Below are positions 52,351-63,200 of a stretch of DNA of 64,000 nucleotides, piece by piece (position 1 is the first letter of the stretch; each line of letters begins with the position of its first letter). Made by a program: the position numbers and the translations under genes. The notes under the pieces are model-generated. The model saw only the letters and a list, made by a program, of their open reading frames with translations, was not told where the DNA came from and searched no databases. The stretch spans positions 620,001-684,000 of the forward strand of contig CAXHUL010000257.1 of assembly GCA_964019695.1 (NCBI GenBank). The letters are read 5' to 3'. The DNA is from Loripinus fragilis. Taxonomy: Eukaryota; Mollusca; Bivalvia; Lucinida; Lucinidae.

Positions 52351-53985
52351 GCTTTCGGCACAATTTTCACGCCCTTATTTGAGCCACTTGTAGCCGAAGG
52401 AATTTTGCGCAAATGACTGAGAGGTGCTCCTGGGCACTGCTCATCACTTTGCAATAGGTTCCGGGGCTTTTCGCGAAGGTCGCGTTTTCTCAAACTTTGA
52501 TGGCATTAGTGGGTGGGGTGTGAAAACCTCCAAATGCATGGTTCTCAGCTCCTGCTGTGGGCAGCAAGCCAATTTTTTTTCCAAAATGTTGACCTATAAA
52601 AGAGCTTACTCGGGTGTGAAAATTATCATTGTGCGCGCGCGCCCCGGACCGCAATTATGATATTTCCTGTTTTCCCATAGGGCCCAAGGCAAATGGGGAT
52701 AGCGGTTGTACGCGCTTTCTAAGGCTCTGATCGCTTTTAGATTTTGCACGCGGATAGGGCCAACAGAGGCGCAGGTATTGCCATGCGCACCCGCCCTCAA
52801 CAATGTTTCGATACCGAGTTATCGGGGTGTGGAAGTCCGCCGCCCCGAAGCTTTACGCGCTTCCGTCTCGCGAACTACTATTTTCATCATGCCCACACGG
52901 GCATCAGTTTGTAGTACGGGAGGCCGTCTACAAATGGTGAAAATTTCAAAGCGTTCCGTCGGGAGATTAAAAAGTTATGAGCATTAGAAGATCTTCCCAT
53001 TAGGCCCCATTAGGCCACAGTAGCCGACCGGGCCTAAAACTTGCGTGGGTCACTTTCACGGACGGGCTCGAAACTGGTGCCAGAAGTTAGCCCCCGACCA
53101 GAGCTTCATTGTGAGGCATTGCGTAAAATTTTCCGTCCCCCGAGTGCCGAGCAATAGCCCCTGAAAGGGCTTTCGGCACAATTTTCACGCCCTTATTTGA
53201 GCCACTTGTAGCCGAAGGAATTTTGCGCAAATGACTGAGAGGTGCTCCTGGGCACTGCTCATCACTTTGCAATAGGTTCCGGGGCTTTTCGCGAAGGTCG
53301 CGTTTTCTCAAACTTTGATGGCATTAGTGGGTGGGGTGTGAAAACCTCCAAATGCATGGTTCTCAGCTCCTGCTGTGGGCAGCAAGCCAATTTTTTTTCC
53401 AAAATGTTGACCTATAAAAGAGCTTACTCGGGTGTAAAAATTATCATTGTGCGCGCGCGCCCCGGACCGCAATTATGATATTTCCTGTTTTCCCATAGGG
53501 CCCAAGGCAAATGGGGATAGCGGTTGTACGCGCTTTCTAAGGCTCTGATCGCTTTTAGATTTTGCACGCGGATAGGGCCAACAGAGGCGCAGGTATTGCC
53601 ATGCGCACCCGCCCTCAACAATGTTTCGATACCGAGTTATCGGGGTGTGGAAGTCCGCCGCCCCGAAGCTTTACGCGCTTCCGTCTCGCGAACTACTATT
53701 TTCATCATGCCCACACGGGCATCAGTTGTAGTACGGGAGGCCGTCTACAAATGGTGAAAATTTCAAAGCGTTCCGTCGGGAGATTAAAAAGTTATGAGCA
53801 TTAGAAGATCTTCCCATTAGGCCCCATTAGGCCACAGTAGCCGACCGGGCCTAAAACTTGCGCGGGTCACTTTCACGGACGGGCTCGAAACTGGTGCCAG
53901 AAGTTAGCCCCCGACCAGAGCTTCATTGTGAGGCATTGCGTAAAATTTTCCGTCCCCCGAGTGCCGAGCAATAGCCCCTGAAAGG
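52351..53985. repeat. Recent adjacent unit duplication (U65-U66)
   Basis: These neighbouring units share 182A, 447T and 615G, three variants of which 447T and 615G occur nowhere else in the window and 182A only here. U65 alone has 696T; U66 alone has 268A and a one-base T loss at 558-560. A single-unit duplication by unequal exchange is the simplest explanation. Confidence 0.88.
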
Positions 53986-54802
53986 GCTTTCGGCACAATT
54001 TTCACGCCCTTATTTGAGCCACTTGTAGCCGAAGGAATTTTGCGCATATGACTGAGAGGTGCTCCTGGGCACTGCTCATCACTTTGCAATAGGTTCCGGG
54101 GCTTTTCGCAAAGGTCGCGTTTTCTCAAACTTTGATGGCATTAGTGGGTGGGGTGTGAAAACCTCCGAATGCATGGTTCTCAGCTCCTGCTGTGGGCAGC
54201 AAGCCAATTTTTTTTCCAAAATGTTGACCTATAAAAGAGCTTACTCGGGTGTGAAAATTATCATTGTGCGCGCGCGCCCCGGACCGCAATTATGATTTTC
54301 CTGTTTTCCCATAGGGCCCAAGGCAAATGGGGATAGCGGTTGTACGCGCTTTCTAAGGCTCTGATCGCTTTTAGATTTTGCACGCGGATAGGGCCAACAG
54401 AGGCGCAGGTATTGCCATGCGCACCCGCCCGCAACAATGTTTCGATACCGAGTTATCGGGGTGTGGAAGTCCGCCGCCCCGAAGCTTTACGCGCTTCCGT
54501 CTCGCGAACTACTATTTTCATCATGCCCACACGGGCATCAGTTTGTAGTACGGGAGGCCGTCTACAAATGGTGAAAATTTCAAAGCGTTCCGTCGGGAAA
54601 TTAAAAAGTTATGAGCATTAGAAGATCTTCCCATTAGGCCCCATTAGGCCACAGTAGCCGACCGGGCCTAAAACTTGCGCGGGTCACTTTCACGGACGGG
54701 CTCGAAACTGGTGCCAGAAGTTAGCCCCCGACCAGAGCTTCATTGTGAGGCATTGCGTAAAATTTTCCGTCCCCCGAGTGCCGAGCAATAGCCCCTGAAA
54801 GG

Positions 54803-56438
54803 GCTTTCGGCACAATTTTCACGCCCTTATTTGAGCCACTTGTAGCCGAAGGAATTTTGCGCAAATGACTGAGAGGTGCTCCTGGGCACTGCTCATCACT
54901 TTGCAATAGGTTCCGGGGCTTTTCGCGAAGGTCGCGTTTTCTCAAACTTTGATGGCATTAGTGGGTGGGGTGTGAAAACCTCCGAATGCATGGTTCTCAG
55001 CTCCTGCTGTGGGCAGCAAGCCAATTTTTTTTCCAAAATGTTGACCTATAAAAGAGCTTACTCGGGTGTGAAAATTATTATTGTGCGCGCGCGCCCCGGA
55101 CCGCAATTATGATATTTCCTGTTTTCCCATAGGGCCCAAGGCAAATGGGGATAGCGGTTGTACGCGCTTTCTAAGGCTCTGATCGCTTTTAGATTTTGCA
55201 CGCGGATAGGGCCAACAGAGGCGCAGGTATTGCCATGCGCACCCGCCCGCAACAATGTTTCGATACCGAGTTATCGGGGTGTGGAAGTCCGCCGCCCCAA
55301 AGCTTTACGCGCTTCCGTCTCGCGAACTACTATTTTCATCATGCCCACACGGGCATCAGTTTGTAGTACGGGAGGCCGTCTACAAATGGTGAAAATTTCA
55401 AAGCGTTCCGTCGGGAAATTAAAAAGTTATGAGCATTAGAAGATCTTCCCATTAGGCCCCATTAGGCCACAGTAGCCGACCGGGCCTAAAACTTGCGCGG
55501 GTCACTTTCACGGACGGGCTCGAAACTGGTGCCAGAAGTTAGCCCCCGACCAGAGCTTCATTGTGAGGCATTGCGTAAAATTTTCCGTCCCCCGAGTGCC
55601 GAGCAATAGCCCCTGAAAGGGCTTTCGGCACAATTTTCACGCCCTTATTTGAGCCACTTGTAGCCGAAGGAATTTTGCGCAAATGACTGAGAGGTGCTCC
55701 TGGGCACTGCTCATCACTTTGCAATAGGTTCCGGGGCTTTTCGCGAAGGTCGCGTTTTCTCAAACTTTGATGGCATTAGTGGGTGGGGTGTGAAAACCTC
55801 CTAATGCATGGTTCTCAGCTCCTGCTGTGGGCAGCAAGCCAATTTTTTTTCCAAAATGTTGACCTATAAAAGAGCTTACTCGGGTGTGAAAATTATCATT
55901 GTGCGCGCGCGCCCCGGACAGCAATTATGATATTTCCTGTTTTCCCATAGGGCCCAAGGCAATTGGGGATAGCGGTTGTACGCGCTTTCTAAGGCTCTGA
56001 TCGCTTTTAGATTTTGCACGCAGATAGGGCCAACAGAGGCGCAGGTATTGCCATGCGCACCCGCCCGCAACAATGTTTCGATACCGAGTTATCGGGGTGT
56101 GGAAGTCCGCCGCCCCAAAGCTTTACGCGCTTCCGTCTCGCGAACTACTATTTTCATCATGCCCACACGGGCATCAGTTTGTAGTACGGGAGGCCGTCTA
56201 CAAATGGTGAAAATTTCAAAGCGTTCCGTCGGGAAATTAAAAAGTTATGAGCATTAGAAGATCTTCCCATTAGGCCCCATTAGGCCACAGTAGCCGACCG
56301 GGCCTAAAACTTGCGCGGGTCACTTTCACGGACGGGCTCGAAACTGGTGCCAGAAGTTAGCCCCCGACCAGAGCTTCATTGTGAGGCATTGCGTAAAATT
56401 TTCCGTCCCCCGAGTGCCGAGCAATAGCCCCTGAAAGG
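54803..56438. repeat. Two-unit module copy 1 (U68-U69)
   Basis: U68 carries 277T and 497A; U69 carries 182T and 343T, plus private 300A and 402A, and 497A. The pair recurs as U77-U78, 7,352 bases downstream, which is nine units minus the 10-bp deletion of U70. A weaker echo, 497A followed by 343T in the next unit, is at U73-U74. Confidence 0.85.
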
Positions 56439-57084
56439 GCTTTCGGCACAATTTTCACGCCCTTATTTGAGCCACTTGTAGCCGAAGGAATTTTGCGCAA
56501 ATGACTGAGAGGTGCTCCTGGGCACTGCTCATCACTTTGCAATAGGTTCCGGGGCTTTTCGCGAAGGTCGCGTTTTCTCAAACTTTGATGGCATTAGTGG
56601 GTGGGGTGTGAAAACCTCCGAATGCATGGTTCTCAGCTCCTGCTGTGGGCAGCAAGCCAATTTTTTTTCCAAAATGTTGACCTATAAAAGAGCTTACTCG
56701 GGTGTGAAAATTATCATTGTGCGCGCGCGCCCCGGACCGCAATTATGATATTTCCTGTTTTCCCATAGGGCCCAAGGCAAATGGGGATAGCGGTTGTACG
56801 CGCTTTCTAAGGCTCTGATCGCTTTTAGATTTTGCACGCGGATAGGGCCAACAGATGCGCAGGTATTGCCATGCGCACCCGCCCGCAACAATGTTTCGAT
56901 ACCGAGTTATCGGGGTGTGGAAGTCCGCCGCCCCGAAGCTTTACGCGCTTCCGTCTCGCAAACTACTATTTTCATCATGACCACACGGGCATCAGTTTGT
57001 AGTACGGGAGGCCGTCTACAAATGGTGAAAATTTCAAAGCGTTCCGTCGGGAAATTAAAAAGTTATGAGCATTAGAAGATCTTC

Positions 57085-57094
57085 CCATTAGGCC
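57085..57094. repeat. Single remaining copy of the 10-bp repeat in U70
   Basis: Here U70 reads ccattaggcc once and then continues with acagtagccg, so ten bases are lost and the unit is 808 bp. U76, which shares 418T and 542A with U70, keeps both copies. The deletion therefore arose in U70 after the two units' common ancestor. Confidence 0.9.
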
Positions 57095-57246
57095 ACAGTA
57101 GCCGACCGGGCCTAAAACTTGCGCGGGTCACTTTCACGGACGGGCTCGAAACTGGTGCCAGAAGTTAGCCCCCGACCAGAGCTTCATTGTGAGGCATTGC
57201 GTAAAATTTTCCGTCCCCCGAGTGCCGAGCAATAGCCCCTGAAAGG

Positions 57247-60200
57247 GCTTTCGGCACAATTTTCACGCCCTTATTTGAGCCACTTGTAGCCGAAGGAATT
57301 TTGCGCAAATGACTGAGAGGTGCTCCTGGGCACTGCTCATCACTTTGCAATAGGTTCCGGGGCTTTTCGCGAAGGTCGCGTTTTCTCAAACTTTGATGGC
57401 ATTAGTGGGTGGGGTGTGAAAACCTCCGAATGCATGGTTCTCAGCTCCTGCTGTGGGCAGCAAGCCAATTTTTTTTCCAAAATGTTGACCTATAAAAGAG
57501 CTTACTCGGGTGTGAAAATTATCATTGTGCGCGCGCGCCCCGGACCGCAATTATGATATTTCCTGTTTTCCCATAGGGCCCAAGGCAAATGGGGATAGCG
57601 GTTGTACGCGCTTTCTAAGGCTCTGATCGCTTTTAGATTTTGCACGCGGATAGGGCCAACAGAGGCGCAGGTATTGCCATGCGCACCCGCCCGAAACAAT
57701 GTTTCGATACCGAGTTATCGGGGTGTGGAAGTCCGCCGCCCCGAAGCTTTACGCGCTTCCGTCTCGCGAACTACTATTTTCATCATGCCCACACGGGCAT
57801 CAGTTTGTAGTACGGGAGGCCGTCTACAAATGGTGAAAATTTCAAAGCGTTCCGTCGGGAAATTAAAAAGTTATGAGCATTAGAAGATCTTCCCATTAGG
57901 CCCCATTAGGCCACAGTAGCCGACCGGGCCTAAAACTTGCGCGGGTCACTTTCACGGACGGGCTCGAAACTGGTGCCAGAAGTTAGCCCCCGACCAGAGC
58001 TTCATTGTGAGGCATTGCGTAAAATTTTCCGTCCCCCGAGTGCCGAGCAATAGCCCCTGAAAGGGCTTTCGGCACAATTTTCACGCCCTTATTTGAGCCA
58101 CTTGTAGCCGAAGGAATTTTGCGCAAATGACTGAGAGGTGCTCCTGGGCACTGCTCATCACTTTGCAATAGGTTCCGGGGCTTTTCGCGAAGGTCGCGTT
58201 TTCTCAAACTTTGATGGCATTAGTGGGTGGGGTGTGAAAACCTCCGAATGCATGGTTCTCAGCTCCTGCTGTGGGCAGCAAGCCAATTTTTTTTCCAAAA
58301 TGTTGACCTATAAAAGAGCTTACTCGGGTGTGAAAATTATCATTGTGCGCGCGCGCCCCGGACCGCAATTATGATATTTCCTGTTTTCCCATAGGGCCCA
58401 AGGCAAATGGGGATAGCGGTTGTACGCGCTTTCTAAGGCTCTGATCGCTTTTAGATTTTGCACGCGGATAGGGCCAACAGAGGCGCAGGTATTGCCATGC
58501 GCACCCGCCCGCAGCAATGTTTCGATACCGAGTTATCGGGGTGTGGAAGTCCGCCGCCCCGAAGCTTTACGCGCTTCCGTCTCGCGAACTACTATTTTCA
58601 TCATGCCCACACGGGCATCAGTTTGTAGTACGGGAGGCCGTCTACAAATGGTGAAAATTTCAAAGCGTTCCGTCGGGAAATTAAAAAGTTATGAGCATTA
58701 GAAGATCTTCCCATTAGGCCCCATTAGGCCACAGTAGCCGACCGGGCCTAAAACTTGCGCGGGTCACTTTCACGGACGGGCTCGAAACTGGTGCCAGAAG
58801 TTAGCCCCCGACCAGAGCTTCATTGTGAGGCATTGCGTAAAATTTTCCGTCCCCCGAGTGCCGAGCAATAGCCCCTGAAAGGGCTTTCGGCACAATTTTC
58901 ACGCCCTTATTTGAGCCACTTGTAGCCGAAGGAATTTTGCGCAAATGACTGAGAGGTGCTCCTGGGCACTGCTCATCACTTTGCAATAGGTTCCGGGGCT
59001 TTTCGCGAAGGTCGCGTTTTCTCAAACTTTGATGGCATTAGTGGGTGGGGTGTGAAAACCTCCGAATGCATGGTTCTCAGCTCCTGCTGTGGGCAGCAAG
59101 CCAATTTTTTTTCCAAAATGTTGACCTATAAATGAGCTTACTCGGGTGTGAAAATTATCATTGTGCGCGCGCGCCCCGGACCGCAATTATGATATTTCCT
59201 GTTTTCCCATAGGGCCCAAGGCAAATGGGGATAGCGGTTGTACGCGCTTTCTAAGGCTCTGATCGCTTTTAGATTTTGCACGCGGATAGGGCCAACAGAG
59301 GCGCAGGTATTGCCATGCGCACCCGCCCGCAACAATGTTTCGATACCGAGTTATCGGAGTGTGGAAGTCCGCCGCCCCAAAGCTTTACGCGCTTCCGTCT
59401 CGCGAACTACTATTTTCATCATGCCCACACGGGCATCAGTTTGTAGTACGGGAGGCCGTCTACAAATGGTGAAAATTTCAAAGCGTTCCGTCGGGAAATT
59501 AAAAAGTTATGAGCATTAGAAGATCTTCCCATTAGGCCCCATTAGGCCACAGTAGCCGACCGGGCCTAAAACTTGCGCGGGTCACTTTCACGGACGGGCT
59601 CGAAACTGGTGCCAGAAGTTAGCCCCCGACCAGAGCTTCATTGTGAGGCATTGCGTAAAATTTTCCGTCCCCCGAGTGCCGAGCAATAGCCCCTGAAAGG
59701 GCTTTCGGCACAATTTTCACGCCCTTATTTGAGCCACTTGTAGCCGAAGGAATTTTGCGCAAATGACTGAGAGGTGCTCCTGGGCACTGCTCATCACTTT
59801 GCAATAGGTTCCGGGGCTTTTCGCGAAGGTCGCGTTTTCTCAAACTTTGATGGCATTAGTGGGTGGGGTGTGAAAACCTCCGAATGCATGGTTCTCAGCT
59901 CCTGCTGTGGGCAGCAAGCCAATTTCTTTTCCAAAATGTTGACCTATAAAAGAGCTTACTCGGGTGTGTAAATTATCATTGTGCGCGCGCGCCCCGGACC
60001 GCAATTATGATATTTCCTGTTTTCCCATAGGGCCCAAGGCAATTGGGGATAGCGGTTGTACGCGCTTTCTAAGGCTCTGATCGCTTTTAGATTTTGCACG
60101 CGGATAGGGCCAACAGAGGCGCAGGTATTGCCATGCGCACCCGCCCGCAACAATGTTTCGATACCGAGTTATCGGGGTGTGGAAGTCCGCCGCCCCGAAG

Positions 60201-63200
60201 CTTTACGCGCTTCCGTCTCGCGAACTACTATTTTCATCATGCCCACACAGGCATCAGTTTGTAGTACGGGAGGCCGTCTACAAATGGTGAAAATTTCAAA
60301 GCGTTCCGTCGGGAAATTAAAAAGTTATGAGCATTAGAAGATCTTCCCATTAGGCCCCATTAGGCCACAGTAGCCGACCGGGCCTAAAACTTGCGCGGGT
60401 CACTTTCACGGACGGGCTCGAAACTGGTGCCAGAAGTTAGCCCCCGACCAGAGCTTCATTGTGAGGCATTGCGTAAAATTTTCCGTCCCCCGAGTGCCGA
60501 GCAATAGCCCCTGAAAGGGCTTTCGGCACAATTTTCACGCCCTTATTTGAGCCACTTGTAGCCGAAGGAATTTTGCGCAAATGACTGAGAGGTGCTCCTG
60601 GGCACTGCTCATCACTTTGCAATAGGTTCCGGGGCTTTTCGCGAAGGTCGCGTTTTCTCAAACTTTGATGGCATTAGTGGGTGGGGTGTGAAAACCTCCG
60701 AATGCATGGTTCTCAGCTCCTGCTGTGGGCAGCAAGCCAATTTTTTTTCCAAAATGTTGACCTATAAAAGAGCTTACTCGGGTGTGAAAATTATCATTGT
60801 GCGCGCGCGCCCCGGACCGCAATTATGATATTTCCTGTTTTCCCATAGGGCCCAAGGCAATTGGGGATAGCGGTTGTACGCGCTTTCTAAGGCTCTGATC
60901 GCTTTTAGATTTTGCACGCGGATAGGGCCAACAGAGGCGCAGGTATTGCCATGCGCACCCGCCCGCAACAATGTTTCGATACCGAGTTATCGGGGTGTGG
61001 AAGTCCGCCGCCCCGAAGCTTTACGCGCTTCCGTCTCGCGAACTACTATTTTCATCATGCCCACACGGGCATCAGTTTGTAGTACGGGAGGCCGTCTACA
61101 AATGGTGAAAATTTCAAAGCGTTCCGTCGGGAAATTAAAAAGTTATGAGCATTAGAAGATCTTCCCATTAGGCCCCATTAGGCCACAGTAGCCGACCGGG
61201 CCTAAAACTTGCGCGGGTCACTTTCACGGACGGGCTCGAAACTGGTGCCAGAAGTTAGCCCCCGACCAGAGCTTCATTGTGAGGCATTGCGTAAAATTTT
61301 CCGTCCCCCGAGTGCCGAGCAATAGCCCCTGAAAGGGCTTTCGGCACAATTTTCACGCCCTTATTTGAGCCACTTGTAGCCGAAGGAATTTTGCGCAAAT
61401 GACTGAGAGGTGCTCCTGGGCACTGCTCATCACTTTGCAATAGGTTCCGGGGCTTTTCGCGAAGGTCGCGTTTTCTCAAACTTTGATGGCATTAGTGGGT
61501 GGGGTGTGAAAACCTCCGAATGCATGGTTCTCAGCTCCTGCTGTGGGCAGCAAGCCAATTTTTTTTCCAAAATGTTGACCTATAAAAGAGCTTACTCGGG
61601 TGTGAAAATTATCATTGTGCGCGCGCGCCCCGGACCGCAATTATGATATTTCCTGTTTTCCCATAGGGCCCAAGGCAAATGGGGATAGCGGTTGTACGCG
61701 CTTTCTAAGGCTCTGATCGCTTTTAGATTTTGCACGCGGATAGGGCCAACAGATGCGCAGGTATTGCCATGCGCACCCGCCCGCAACAATGTTTCGATAC
61801 CGAGTTATCGGGGTGTGGAAGTCCGCCGCCCCGAAGCTTTACGCGCTTCCGTCTCGCGAACTACTATTTTCATCATGACCACACGGGCATCAGTTTGTAG
61901 TACGGGAGGCCGTCTACAAATGGTGAAAATTTCAAAGCGTTCCGTCGGGAAATTAAAAAGTTATGAGCATTAGAAGATCTTCCCATTAGGCCCCATTAGG
62001 CCACAGTAGCCGACCGGGCCTAAAACTTGCGCGGGTCACTTTCACGGACGGGCTCGAAACTGGTGCCAGAAGTTAGCCCCCGACCAGAGCTTCATTGTGA
62101 GGCATTGCGTAAAATTTTCCGTCCCCCGAGTGCCGAGCAATAGCCCCTGAAAGGGCTTTCGGCACAATTTTCACGCCCTTATTTGAGCCACTTGTAGCCG
62201 AAGGAATTTTGCGCAAATGACTGAGAGGTGCTCCTGGGCACTGCTCATCACTTTGCAATAGGTTCCGGGGCTTTTCGCGAAGGTCGCGTTTTCTCAAACT
62301 TTGATGGCATTAGTGGGTGGGGTGTGAAAACCTCCGAATGCATGGTTCTCAGCTCCTGCTGTGGGCAGCAAGCCAATTTTTTTTCCAAAATGTTGACCTA
62401 TAAAAGAGCTTACTCGGGTGTGAAAATTATTATTGTGCGCGCGCGCCCCGGACCGCAATTATGATATTTCCTGTTTTCCCATAGGGCCCAAGGCAAATGG
62501 GGATAGCGGTTGTACGCGCTTTCTAAGGCTCTGATCGCTTTTAGATTTTGCACGCGGATAGGGCCAACAGAGGCGCAGGTATTGCCATGCGCACCCGCCC
62601 GCAACAATGTTTCGATACCGAGTTATCGGGGTGTGGAAGTCCGCCGCCCCAAAGCTTTACGCGCTTCCGTCTCGCGAACTACTATTTTCATCATGCCCAC
62701 ACGGGCATCAGTTTGTAGTACGGGAGGCCGTCTACAAATGGTGAAAATTTCAAAGCGTTCCGTCGGGAAATTAAAAAGTTATGAGCATTAGAAGATCTTC
62801 CCATTAGGCCCCATTAGGCCACAGTAGCCGACCGGGCCTAAAACTTGCGCGGGTCACTTTCACGGACGGGCTCGAAACTGGTGCCAGAAGTTAGCCCCCG
62901 ACCAGAGCTTCATTGTGAGGCATTGCGTAAAATTTTCCGTCCCCCGAGTGCCGAGCAATAGCCCCTGAAAGGGCTTTCGGCACAATTTTCACGCCCTTAT
63001 TTGAGCCACTTGTAGCCGAAGGAATTTTGCGCAAATGACTGAGAGGTGCTCCTGGGCACTGCTCATCACTTTGCAATAGGTTCCGGGGCTTTTCGCGAAG
63101 GTCGCGTTTTCTCAAACTTTGATGGCATTAGTGGGTGGGGTGTGAAAACCTCCTAATGCATGGTTCTCAGCTCCTGCTGTGGGCAGCAAGCCAATTTTTT

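Larger units (their letters stand above)
49079..57246. repeat. Satellite units U61-U70
   Basis: Starts: 49079, 49897, 50715, 51533, 52351, 53169, 53986, 54803, 55621, 56439. Variants: U61 285A, 288G, 326A, 343T, 467T, 491A; U62 296A, 459T, 506T; U63 296A, 308C, 343T, 763A; U64 182T; U65 182A, 447T, 615G, 696T; U66 182A, 268A, 447T, 615G and one T lost at 558-560 (817 bp); U67 62T, 125A, loss of A312 (817 bp); U68 277T, 497A; U69 182T, 300A, 343T, 402A, 497A; U70 418T, 522A, 542A and a 10-bp deletion (808 bp). Confidence 0.93.

Noticed and set aside
26444..59971. Shared 269T in U33 and U74 as evidence of long-range exchange
   Set aside because: The two units are 41 apart and share no other variant; independent mutation is simpler.
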